Part shown: positions 1-8,104 of the stretch, piece by piece
Layout: each line of letters opens with the position of its first letter
Numbering within the stretch: the stretch's first letter is position 1
Assembly (NCBI RefSeq): GCF_008329525.1
Contig: NZ_NPKQ01000002.1
Coordinates: 310,001-374,000, forward strand
Reading direction: 5' to 3'
Length of the DNA stretch: 64,000 bases
From: Tardiphaga sp. P9-11
GTDB lineage: Bacteria; Pseudomonadota; Alphaproteobacteria; Rhizobiales; Xanthobacteraceae
Notes under the pieces: model-generated
Seen by the model: only the letters and a program-made list of their open reading frames with translations
Databases searched by the model: none
Told to the model about the DNA's origin: nothing
Program-made: the position numbers and the translations under genes

Positions 1-925
1 CCGACATCTCGAAGAACGAGCCCTTGTCGACGACGGCGTCGATGATCGGGCGCATCTTGTAGACCTGCCGGCGATTGCGCGGCACGGCATTCAGCAGCGA
101 TTCTTCGGCGCGCTCCGGATCGTCATGGCACTCGATTGTCGGAGGCAACCCGTAAACCGAGGACGGTAGATATGACAGGAAGCGGCGCGCGCAGGTGAAC
201 GCCTCCTCCTCGGTCTCAACCGCATGATCGACGCCGCCAGCACGGGTCTGAATATCCGAGCCGCCAAGCTCTTTCTTGTCCAGCGACTGTCCGAGCCGCG
301 CCACAACGGGAGGACCAGCAACAAACATCGCCGAATTCTTGGTCATCACCGAATAGTGGCTCGCGGCCAGCCGCGCCGCGCCAAGACCGGCCACTGAACC
401 GAGGCCCAATCCAACTACCGGCACCTGTGCCATATTGGCCAGCGTGTACCAGTAGGAACGCGTGCCGCCGACACCGCCTGGCAGATTGGCAGCGCCGCGT
501 GTTTCGATTGTTTTCACAGAGCCGCCGCCGCCTGAACCTTCGATTACACGAATGATCGGCAGCCGCAATTCGTGGGCCATCTCCTCGGCCATCAGCGGCT
601 TGGCGGAGATCGACGCATCGGCAGAGCCCCCACGCACGGTGAAATCGTCACCGACAACAACAACGGGACGGCCATCGATCTTGCCGCGGCCGAACACACA
701 GTTCGCTGGCGTGAGATTTGTCAGTTCGCCCGACGCATCATACTCGCCGACACCGGAGATCGCGCCGACCTCATGAAAACTCTTTGCGTCGATCAGTTTG
801 TCGATACGCTCACGAACCGTGAGCCGGCCTTGGTCATGCTGCCGCTTGACCTTGTCAGCGCCCCCCATCTCCCGCGCGAAGGCTTCGCGCCGGGCGAGGT
901 CGTCGAGTTCCGGCTTCCAGTTCAT
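1..925 (-). CDS. Acyl-CoA carboxylase carboxyltransferase (beta) subunit, 3' end outside window
   Basis: This is the N-terminal 308 residues of a biotin-dependent carboxyltransferase, the subunit that moves CO2 from carboxybiotin to an acyl-CoA. Visible features are the opening MNWKPELDDL, the segment GRGKIDGRPVVVVGDDFTVRGG, and the glycine-rich SGGGGSVKT and GLGLGSVAGLGAA stretches that form the crotonase-fold oxyanion region. The ATG at 925 follows GGAGGGAATAA, a strong ribosome-binding site. The gene runs off the left edge, so length and substrate cannot be read. It lies downstream of the IclR gene on the same strand and near a free biotin carrier gene, so it is probably part of a three-subunit acyl-CoA carboxylase. 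Family is clear; propionyl-, methylcrotonyl- or another acyl-CoA specificity is not. Confidence 0.88.
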   Translation of the reverse strand, partial: MNWKPELDDLARREAFAREMGGADKVKRQHDQGRLTVRERIDKLIDAKSFHEVGAISGVGEYDASGELTNLTPANCVFGRGKIDGRPVVVVGDDFTVRGGSADASISAKPLMAEEMAHELRLPIIRVIEGSGGGGSVKTIETRGAANLPGGVGGTRSYWYTLANMAQVPVVGLGLGSVAGLGAARLAASHYSVMTKNSAMFVAGPPVVARLGQSLDKKELGGSDIQTRAGGVDHAVETEEEAFTCARRFLSYLPSSVYGLPPTIECHDDPERAEESLLNAVPRNRRQVYKMRPIIDAVVDKGSFFEMS

Positions 926-1823
926 TTATTCCCTCCGGGAGTATTTTTTTCTGAGTTGTTGGCGCAGGAGGCGCATCTGGAACAGGCGCGCTTGTCAGAC
1001 CACTATCTGCATTCTGAACCATCATGCTGATCGTACTACTGAGCTGACGCAGGATGGGAGCGATCTCGTCCCGCAGACGCTGCTCGTCATACATCGCGGC
1101 AAGCAGCCCGATAGTCACAACCACATAGGTCTGGTACTGCGGCGACCAGATCGGCGTAGCGATGCCGGTGATATGCGGCGACCAAAGGCCACCTGCGAGA
1201 ACGTAGCCGTTATCACGCAGACATTCGCGATTCCCGACGATCTTGTCGCGCAGGATCTTGGCGTCCTCGGGCATTTCACGCGCGATATCGTTGATCAACG
1301 CATTGCCGACGTCTTCATCGAGCGCTGCGGTGTAGGCATGACCGGCTGCAGTCCGGCCCATGGCAATACGGCTACCGGTGGTCGAATGCAGTCCGAGCGC
1401 GTGTTCAGCGCGGGCATATTCGAGATAAACCATGTGGAAACGATCGGGGATTGTGAAGCCGATGGTGCCCGGCACCTGCTCCGCCACTTCCTGCAAGCGC
1501 AGGCGGATCAGGTTGCGCACCTGAAGGCCACGCATCATCGACGCGCTCATGGCGACGGCGCTCGATCCGATGCGGTACTTCTGATCGCCCGGCAGATAAG
1601 CGAGCTGGCCCATACGCGTCAGCGTGTGAGTCAGGCGCGATACGGTGGAGCGCGGCAGACCGCAGCGATTGGAGATTTCGAGATTGCCGAGTCGGGCATC
1701 ATGGCCCTCGAAGCAGCGAAGAATATCAAAGGCGCGCGAGACCACCTGGATCACATCGCCGTCACCTGCCAGGTCGCTGGCGAGCATACCTTGTTTGCTG
1801 AGCCGTTCCGAACGTCGTCCCAT
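855..1823 (-). CDS. IclR-family transcriptional regulator
   Basis: This 322-residue protein has an N-terminal winged helix (about residues 24-85, with LGNLEISNRCGLPRSTVSRL as the helix-turn-helix) and a C-terminal IclR effector domain (about 100-265, with GRTAAGHAY and an ITGIATPIW stretch). It probably senses an organic acid and controls the carboxylase and TRAP genes around it. It is transcribed away from the biotin carrier gene across a 237-base region with an operator-like palindrome. The last 45 residues are Pro/Ala-rich and atypical; the final 71 bases overlap the start of the carboxyltransferase gene in a different frame, which implies co-transcription. A usual IclR protein is about 260 residues, so this tail is long. 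Confidence 0.9.
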   Translation of the reverse strand: MGRRSERLSKQGMLASDLAGDGDVIQVVSRAFDILRCFEGHDARLGNLEISNRCGLPRSTVSRLTHTLTRMGQLAYLPGDQKYRIGSSAVAMSASMMRGLQVRNLIRLRLQEVAEQVPGTIGFTIPDRFHMVYLEYARAEHALGLHSTTGSRIAMGRTAAGHAYTAALDEDVGNALINDIAREMPEDAKILRDKIVGNRECLRDNGYVLAGGLWSPHITGIATPIWSPQYQTYVVVTIGLLAAMYDEQRLRDEIAPILRQLSSTISMMVQNADSGLTSAPVPDAPPAPTTQKKILPEGINELEAGTRRPRPARSLRAGDGGR

Positions 1824-1899
1824 GATGCGTTTCCCTTAAGACGACGCATCCCGCGGGGAGCCAATCCGTTGGATTGCCCCGATGTGCGCCGCCGTCCCG

Positions 1900-1931
1900 T
1901 TCCACTCTGCGGAATTATATTCCACTTGCGG
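1900..1931. promoter_or_regulatory. Candidate IclR operator in the divergent promoter region
   Basis: GGAAT-TAT-ATTCC at 1911-1923 is a perfect inverted repeat of the size bound by IclR dimers. It is flanked by two near-identical direct copies of TTCCACTCTGCGG (1900-1912 and 1920-1931) spaced 20 bases apart, about two helical turns. The site sits between the divergent IclR and biotin-carrier genes. The repeats are seen directly; binding by this regulator is inferred. Confidence 0.5.
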
Positions 1932-2060
1932 GCTACGCTACCTCAGGCAATCTGCGGCGACAACACCAAGCTGCTCGTTTCTTCTCATTCTTAGAAATTG
2001 TCGGTCGCGTCGGCGCTACACCTATAGCGAGCAGCCGCCCGCGTGATCGCGGAGAACACC

Positions 2061-2282
2061 ATGCCAGAGATCAAGATCCTCAGCGAAGTCGCCGGCCGCA
2101 TCTGCTCACTGCCGCTCGCAACCGGCGATTCCGTCAACGAAGGAGACGAAGTGGCATTTGTCGAAGCCATGAAGATGGAAATTCCGGTCGCCTCTCCTGC
2201 CGCGGGTAAAATCAAATCGATGATCGTCGCGGTCGACGACGTGGTCGCGGAAGGACAATTGCTCGGCACAGTCGAGACGTGA
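2061..2282 (+). CDS. Free-standing biotin/lipoyl carrier protein
   Basis: This 73-residue protein is a complete biotinyl domain: EAMKM at residues 36-40 puts the biotinylated lysine at residue 38, with the usual downstream EGQLLGTVET hairpin. It would carry carboxybiotin between a biotin carboxylase and the carboxyltransferase encoded at the left edge of the window. The ATG at 2061 follows GGAGAACACC. A longer GTG reading from 2043 is possible but has no better ribosome-binding site. Separate one-domain carriers are less common than carriers fused to the alpha subunit. No biotin carboxylase gene is adjacent; the only one in the window, near 55 kb, already has its own biotinyl domain. Confidence 0.88.
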   Translation: MPEIKILSEVAGRICSLPLATGDSVNEGDEVAFVEAMKMEIPVASPAAGKIKSMIVAVDDVVAEGQLLGTVET

Positions 2283-2460
2283 GCAAAGTGCAGTGACGAC
2301 CTCGACTGCCTTGCCAATGTGCTGCGGCATTCTGTCTGAAATGGTGACCACTCCCATCATCCAGCGAACCGCCTCAGGACATTGCCAGCGCCTGACGGCG
2401 ATGACATGATCGCCGGACAATAAAAAGCAATTCGCAAAGCGAATGCATCTGGAGGGGAAA

Positions 2461-3612
2461 ATGCTTCACCGGCTTATCGCGCTGGCGTCCGTTGCCGTGC
2501 TCACTACGACCGGCGCTGTATGCGCACAGGATATCAAACTTCCACCGACCATGGCGGTCACCGCCTATGACACCGGCACCGCCGGCTTCAACATCGCCGT
2601 CGCCGTCGGCAAGATGATGAAGGACAAATACTCCACCGACGTGCGCGTGCTGCCTGCCGGCAATGATGTCGCACGGCTCGCACCATTGCGCGCCGGTCGT
2701 GCGGTGGCATCGGCCATGGGCTCAGGATCGTATTTTGCGCAAGAAGGCGTGTTCGAATTCGGCGCCAAGGAATGGGGCCCGCAGTCGCTGCAGGTTCTAC
2801 TCGGTACCACAGACTGCAATGGCGGTTCGGTCGGTGTCGCCAAGGACACTGGCATCACCCAGATCAAGGAACTGCGCGGCAAGCGTCTCGGATTCGTGGT
2901 CGGGTCCCCCGCACTCAATCAGAACGCGCTCGCGATCATCGCTTTCGCCGGTCTCACGCAGAAAGACGTGAAGGTCGTCGAATTCGCGAGCTACGGCGCG
3001 ATGTGGAAAGGCATCATCAACAACGATGCTGATGCCGGTTTCGCCACCACAATCACCGGCCCTGCCCGTGAACTCGAAAATTCGCCACGCGGCATCATCT
3101 GGCCGCCGCTGCCGCACGCCGACAAGGAAGGCTGGGCGCGCGTGCAAAAGGTCGGCGCGTTCTTCACACCGATGATGGCGACTTGCGGCGCAGGCATTAC
3201 GGCGGACAAGCCGATCGAGATGGGCACCTACCCCTATCCGATTTTCGTGACCTATGGTTCGCAATCGCCGGACGTGATCTACCCCATCGTCAAGGCGATG
3301 ATCGTCAATTACGACGACTACAAGGACGGCGCACCGGGCGCCGGCGGTCTCGCCGCCAAGCGCCAGACCATGAAATGGGTGGTGCCATTCCATCCCGGCG
3401 CGGTGAAAGCGATGAAGGAAGCCGGCAACTGGACCGACGACGACCAGAAGCACAATGACGGGCTGTTCAGGCGACAAGACGTTCTGAAGGCCGCTTGGAC
3501 GGATTACTCCAAGGCCAATGCCTCATTGGGTGAGAAGGAATATCTCGAGGGCTGGATGAAGGCGCGCGCGACAGCTCTCGCCAAAGCCAACATGCCGAAC
3601 GGCTTCGAATAA
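2461..3612 (+). CDS. TAXI-family TRAP transporter substrate-binding protein
   Basis: This 383-residue periplasmic protein has an N-terminal signal peptide (MLHRLIALASVAVLTTTGAV, cleavage near the ACAQD-like site at residue 23). The mature part shows the TAXI pattern: AVAVGKMMKDKYSTDVRVLP, a GSVGVAKDTGI loop and EYLEGWMK near the C-terminus. TAXI proteins capture organic acids or amino acids and hand them to a fused TRAP permease, which is encoded 50 bases downstream. The ATG at 2461 follows GGAGGGGAAA and is preferred over the ATG at 2443. It is placed behind the biotin carrier gene, so the imported compound may be turned into the substrate of the carboxylase; this is inference. Confidence 0.9.
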   Translation: MLHRLIALASVAVLTTTGAVCAQDIKLPPTMAVTAYDTGTAGFNIAVAVGKMMKDKYSTDVRVLPAGNDVARLAPLRAGRAVASAMGSGSYFAQEGVFEFGAKEWGPQSLQVLLGTTDCNGGSVGVAKDTGITQIKELRGKRLGFVVGSPALNQNALAIIAFAGLTQKDVKVVEFASYGAMWKGIINNDADAGFATTITGPARELENSPRGIIWPPLPHADKEGWARVQKVGAFFTPMMATCGAGITADKPIEMGTYPYPIFVTYGSQSPDVIYPIVKAMIVNYDDYKDGAPGAGGLAAKRQTMKWVVPFHPGAVKAMKEAGNWTDDDQKHNDGLFRRQDVLKAAWTDYSKANASLGEKEYLEGWMKARATALAKANMPNGFE

Positions 3613-3662
3613 GCCCACACCAAAGAGCGCGCGGACCTCTCAAGATATTTCCGGGATTTTTC

Positions 3663-5738
3663 ATGTCTAACACCCCCTCCCCGGACTTGACGTCCGCGAT
3701 GCCATCCGCGCCCAAACGGATCGAGTTCGAAGACCCCCATGCCGGCATCGGCAATATGCAGGAAGCGGAAGTCACCCGCGTCCGCGTATTGCGCGGAGGT
3801 TGGCGATGGGCCCTAATCGCAGCCACGGCCGCAACCATCCTGCTGTGCATCAACCAACAATTCACACTGCGCTTCTTTGTCGATTATACGCAGCTCAACA
3901 CCGAGTATTTCTATCTGCTCATCGCTCTGATGCTGCCGTTCACGTTCTTGATCTTTCCGAACTCGGAAAAGTCGCCGCTCGATCGCATCCCTTGGTATGA
4001 CCTTGTCCTGTTTGTCGCGACCTTCTGCGCGGCGATCTGGCTGATGATGAACATCCGCAAGGCCGCGATGGCCGGTTGGGAATCCGATGGCGCGCCGACC
4101 AATGTGATAGCCGCCGGCCTCGTGATGTGGGCCGTACTGATGGAGGCGCTGCGCCGCACGGGAGGCTGGAGCTTACTGCTCAGTGTGTTCCCGTTCACGG
4201 TGTATCCGCTTTTCGCCGAAGCGAGCTGGCTCGGACCATTTCGGGGATCGCAGCTGACGCTCGACCAGACCACCGCCTATCACGTGCTGTCAGGCGAGAG
4301 TCTGCTCGGCATTCCGATTCAGGCCTTTGCTGACACTGTCATCGGCTTCCTCGTCTTCGGCACCGCGCTGATGATGACCGGAGCCGGCAAGTTCTTCATC
4401 AACATTGCCTTCGCGCTGTGCGGCACCTTCCGTGGAGGTGCCGCCAAGGTCTGCATCTTTGCATCCGGTCTGCTCGGCATGATGTCTGGCTCGATCATCT
4501 CCAATGTGCTGACCGCTGGCACCATGACCATCCCCGTCATGAAGAAGAGCGGCTTCCGCGCGTCTTATGCCGCCGCCATCGAGGCCTGCGCCTCGACCGG
4601 CGCGGTACTGGCGCCGCCGGTGATGGGCGCGACGGCTTTCGTCATCGCCCAGTTCCTGAATGTGAGCTACGCCGATGTGGCGCTGGCGGCGATCATTCCG
4701 GCGGTGCTGTTCTATGTCGGCCTGTTCATGCAGGTGGACTCCTATGCCGCCCGCCACAAGCTCGAAGGCATTCCGCGATCCGAGCTGCCGAAGATCAAGG
4801 ATACGATCAAGGACGGCTGGTACTATATCTTCGTCATCGCGCTGCTGGTCGTGATGCTGCTGTATTTCAAGCGCGAGAGCCATGCGCCGTTTTATGCCAC
4901 CGCGCTGCTGCTGGTGCTGAACCAGCTGTTCTCCAAAGATACCCGCTGGACCATGAGCACGATCTCGAAATTCCTCGAGGTCAATGGCCGCACTTTTGTC
5001 GAGTTGATCGGCATCCTTGCAGGCTGCGGCCTCCTGATCGGCGCTTTCTCGATGACTGGAGTGGTCTCCAGCCTCGCCAACGACCTGCTGCGGATCGCCG
5101 GCGGCGACGCGTTCCTGCTGCTGCTGATGTGCGCCCTCACCAGCCTGATCCTCGGGCTCGGACTGACAACCACCGCCTGCTATATCTTCCTTGCCATTCT
5201 CGTAGCACCGGCGCTGGAAAAGCTCGGCCTTAATCGCATGGCCGTGCATATGTTCATCTTCTATTGGGGCATGCTGTCGTCGATCACGCCACCAGTCGCC
5301 ATCGCATCATTTGCAGCGGCAGGTATCGCAGGCTCACCAGCGATGAAGACCGGCTGGGAGAGCATGTGGGTTGGCAGCATCATCTACTTCATCCCGTTCT
5401 TCTTCGTGATGAATCCGGCGCTGGTGCTGCAGGGTGACGCCCCCTATCTCGCAGGCCTTGGCCTGATGACGCTGGCCGGCATCGGGACGCTGTTCATCTG
5501 CGGCGGCATCCAGGGCTATCAGGCCTTCGTCGGCGACCTCAGGCGTGCCGGCGCCATGGAGTGGCCGCTCCGCATATTGCTGGTCATTGGCGGCTTCATG
5601 CTGGCGACGCCGGGCGGCGGCATCAATCCGCTGTCGCAGTGGCAGATCACCGGCCTCGCGCTCTGCGTTCTGGCGCCGACGATCCTGGTAGCACTGGCGC
5701 TGATCAAGCGTAGCCCGACGCGGCTGGCAATGTCATGA
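3663..5738 (+). CDS. TRAP transporter fused permease (4TM/12TM type)
   Basis: This 691-residue inner-membrane protein joins the small DctQ-like four-helix part (about residues 45-190) and the large DctM-like part (about 215-690) in one chain, as is typical for TAXI systems. Visible signatures include GLLGMMSGSIISNVLTAGTMTIPVMKK in the first half of the large domain, EACASTGAVLAPPVMGATAFVIA, and SSITPPVAIASFAAAGIAG in the second half, which form the two substrate and sodium binding motifs. It pairs with the binding protein just upstream. Transport is expected to be driven by a sodium or proton gradient. The gene ends 30 bases before a convergent small gene. Confidence 0.92.
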   Translation: MSNTPSPDLTSAMPSAPKRIEFEDPHAGIGNMQEAEVTRVRVLRGGWRWALIAATAATILLCINQQFTLRFFVDYTQLNTEYFYLLIALMLPFTFLIFPNSEKSPLDRIPWYDLVLFVATFCAAIWLMMNIRKAAMAGWESDGAPTNVIAAGLVMWAVLMEALRRTGGWSLLLSVFPFTVYPLFAEASWLGPFRGSQLTLDQTTAYHVLSGESLLGIPIQAFADTVIGFLVFGTALMMTGAGKFFINIAFALCGTFRGGAAKVCIFASGLLGMMSGSIISNVLTAGTMTIPVMKKSGFRASYAAAIEACASTGAVLAPPVMGATAFVIAQFLNVSYADVALAAIIPAVLFYVGLFMQVDSYAARHKLEGIPRSELPKIKDTIKDGWYYIFVIALLVVMLLYFKRESHAPFYATALLLVLNQLFSKDTRWTMSTISKFLEVNGRTFVELIGILAGCGLLIGAFSMTGVVSSLANDLLRIAGGDAFLLLLMCALTSLILGLGLTTTACYIFLAILVAPALEKLGLNRMAVHMFIFYWGMLSSITPPVAIASFAAAGIAGSPAMKTGWESMWVGSIIYFIPFFFVMNPALVLQGDAPYLAGLGLMTLAGIGTLFICGGIQGYQAFVGDLRRAGAMEWPLRILLVIGGFMLATPGGGINPLSQWQITGLALCVLAPTILVALALIKRSPTRLAMS

Positions 5739-5768
5739 GAGATGGCGTTAGCAGCGTTGCAATACGCG

Positions 5769-6221
5769 CTAGAAGAATTCTTCCGGGCAGGGATCGACGA
5801 TCTTCCAGAGGTCCATGCCGTTCTTGATCTTCTTCATTTCCGGCGTCAGGCCGCCGTTGCGCGCGAGCCACGCTTTCACCGGCGGCGGATAGTAGGCCAT
5901 CAGGTCCGAGGTACCCTCGTAGCTGATCACCTTCATGCCGAAGGTGAAGGCCTTGTCGTAATAGGCCTGATGGAAGCCCAAGCTGGCGCGCGGCGTCACG
6001 CAGACCTTGTTCATCGGTACGATGCCGAACACCAGCGTGCAGGCCGAATTGCAGATGCCGTCGATGATCACCCGCTCCTTGCGGTCGCGGATGCGCTCAT
6101 ACTTGGCCTTGTATTCCTCGACATAGCCGCCGTGGTCCCGGGTGATGCGCAGATCTGCCCGTGCCGGAGCTACAGACAGCACCAGCAGGGACATCAGGAC
6201 AGGCAGCAGCGAAAGACGCAT
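5769..6221 (-). CDS. Small secreted ClpP-like (COG3904-type) protein
   Basis: This 150-residue protein has a clear signal peptide (residues 1-22, ending PARA). The mature part carries DGICNSACTLVFG (residues 54-66) and ASLGFHQAYY (79-88). These match the nucleophile-elbow serine (Ser59) and the following histidine (His84) of predicted periplasmic ClpP-like proteins of the COG3904 type. The first SPGGS-like motif of ClpP folds is missing and the protein is shorter than most members of that group. The role is unknown: either a small periplasmic hydrolase or a catalytically dead relative. It is a single gene, convergent with the TRAP permease. Confidence 0.6.
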   Translation of the reverse strand: MRLSLLPVLMSLLVLSVAPARADLRITRDHGGYVEEYKAKYERIRDRKERVIIDGICNSACTLVFGIVPMNKVCVTPRASLGFHQAYYDKAFTFGMKVISYEGTSDLMAYYPPPVKAWLARNGGLTPEMKKIKNGMDLWKIVDPCPEEFF

Positions 6222-6333
6222 CGCGTGATGAAACCGGTAAGGGACCCCAAGCCAACGCCCTTTTTCGGCATCAGCACACCACCCGACTCTGGCCGGACAG
6301 TGCTAGTATTCCGTTAAGCATCGCCTTTGAGCG

Positions 6334-6360
6334 AAAAAAAGGCAGGAACCGGCCCTGCCT
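6334..6360 (-). terminator. Rho-independent terminator of ilvA
   Basis: AGGCAGG (6340-6346) pairs with CCTGCCT (6354-6360) around a 7-base loop. Read on the minus strand the hairpin is followed by a run of seven or more T. It lies just after the threonine deaminase stop codon. Confidence 0.85.
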
Positions 6361-6380
6361 CACTCTCTGCCCCACCCGGT

Positions 6381-7898
6381 CTAGCCGTTCAGGAACATCC
6401 GGTAGACCGGATTTTGCGTTTCGTCTTCATAGGGATAGCCCAGCGAGGTCAGCCGCTGCGTCAGGGTCAAGCGGTCGGCCTGCGGGACTTCAATCCCAAC
6501 CAGCACCCGGCCGTAGTCCGCGCCGTGGTTACGGTAATGGAACAGCGTGATGTTCCAGTCCGCGCCCATCTGGTCGAGGAATTTCAGCAAGGCGCCCGGA
6601 CGCTCCGGAAACTCGAAGCGCAGGATAACCTCGTCCCGCAAAGCCGGCGGTGCTCGCCCGCCAACCATATAGCGGATGTGCAGCTTGGCGGTTTCGTCCG
6701 CGCTGATGTCCAGCACCTTGTAGCCGAGCGCCTGCAACTGCCCGATGAGCTCGCCCTTGTCGTTCTTCGCGCCGCTCAGCTTCAGCCCAACGAAGACATT
6801 GGCTTCCTTGGCATCGGCATAGCGATAGTTGAACTCGGTAATGTTGTGATTGCCGATGGTCTGGATGAAGCGGCGATAGCTGCCCGGCTGCTCCGGAATG
6901 GTCACGCCCAGCAGGATCTCGCGGGCCTCGCCGACCTCGGCACGCTCTGCGACGTGCCGCAGGCGATCGAAGTTCATGTTGGCGCCGCTGTTGATAGCAA
7001 CCAGCGCACCGGTACGCATCGGATTGCTCGCGGCATAGCTCTTCAATCCTGCCAGCGCCAGGGCGCCAGCCGGCTCCGCGATCACGCGCATATCCTCGAA
7101 GATATCCTTGATGGCGGCACACATCTCATCGGTATCTGCCGTGATCACGCCATCGAGCAACTCGCGGCAGAGTCGGAATGTTTCAACGCCGGCCTGGCGC
7201 ACGGCCACTCCGTCGGCAAATAAACCGACGCGATTGAGGACGACGCGCTCGCCAGCATCTATCGCGGCTTTCATCGATGCGGCATCGACTGGTTCGACAC
7301 CGATGACTTTGGTCTCCGGGCGTAGAAATTTGATGAAGGACGCAACGCCGGCCGCAAGGCCGCCGCCGCCGATCGGCACGAACACCGCCTCGATTGGATG
7401 GGGATACTGCTGCAGGATTTCCATGCCGACGGTGCCCTGCCCCGCGATCACATCGGGATCGTCATAGGGATGCACGAAGGTCAGCTTCTGTTCGGCCTCG
7501 AGCTTGCGCGCATGCGCTGCGGCCTCGTCGAACGTATCGCCAAACAGCACGGCATTGCCGCCCCAATATCTGACAGCATCGATCTTGATCGGCGGCGTAG
7601 TCACCGGCATCACGATGGTTGCCTTGATTCCGAGCCGCTGCGCCGACAGCGCTACGCCTTGCGCGTGATTGCCAGCAGATGCGCAAATCACGCCGGCCGC
7701 GCGCTGCTCCGCGGACAGCCCCGCAATGCGGTTGTACGCACCGCGAATCTTGAACGAGAAGACCGGCTGCAAATCCTCGCGTTTGAGCAGCACGGGGCTC
7801 CCCATGCGCGCGGTCAGCCGAACCATCGGGTCCAGCGGCGTCTGGATTGCGACGTCATAGACGCGGCTGTCCAGGATTTTGCGAACGTAGTCAGTCAC
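6381..7898 (-). CDS. ilvA: Threonine ammonia-lyase, biosynthetic
   Basis: This PLP enzyme of 505 residues deaminates threonine to 2-oxobutanoate, the first step of isoleucine synthesis. The PLP lysine lies in SFKIRGAYN near residue 50, and the phosphate-binding glycine loop is GGGGLAAG. Two C-terminal ACT-like regulatory domains follow (about residues 325-400 and 420-505; the second ends TQNPVYRMFLNG), as expected for the feedback-regulated biosynthetic enzyme. I chose the GTG at 7898, because AAGGA lies just upstream and the protein then begins MTDYVRKIL; the longer reading adds residues not normally present. It diverges from the acyltransferase gene at 8105 and has its own terminator. Confidence 0.95.
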   Translation of the reverse strand: MTDYVRKILDSRVYDVAIQTPLDPMVRLTARMGSPVLLKREDLQPVFSFKIRGAYNRIAGLSAEQRAAGVICASAGNHAQGVALSAQRLGIKATIVMPVTTPPIKIDAVRYWGGNAVLFGDTFDEAAAHARKLEAEQKLTFVHPYDDPDVIAGQGTVGMEILQQYPHPIEAVFVPIGGGGLAAGVASFIKFLRPETKVIGVEPVDAASMKAAIDAGERVVLNRVGLFADGVAVRQAGVETFRLCRELLDGVITADTDEMCAAIKDIFEDMRVIAEPAGALALAGLKSYAASNPMRTGALVAINSGANMNFDRLRHVAERAEVGEAREILLGVTIPEQPGSYRRFIQTIGNHNITEFNYRYADAKEANVFVGLKLSGAKNDKGELIGQLQALGYKVLDISADETAKLHIRYMVGGRAPPALRDEVILRFEFPERPGALLKFLDQMGADWNITLFHYRNHGADYGRVLVGIEVPQADRLTLTQRLTSLGYPYEDETQNPVYRMFLNG

Positions 7899-8104
7899 GA
7901 GAGGTCCTTGAACGTGTAGGCGCACCAGTTGAGCATAAAACTGCTTGCGAGCGGCTTATCGGGGCAGATGGGCACCGAAATGACCCAGAAATCAAGCCCC
8001 GTTTGCGCCTAAACACGTGTCCGACTGGGCACGATTTCCCATATCCGCGTTAACGATGGTGTACGGCTCTCTGTGTATGTTGGCTTGCCGATCCGGACCA
8101 TTAA

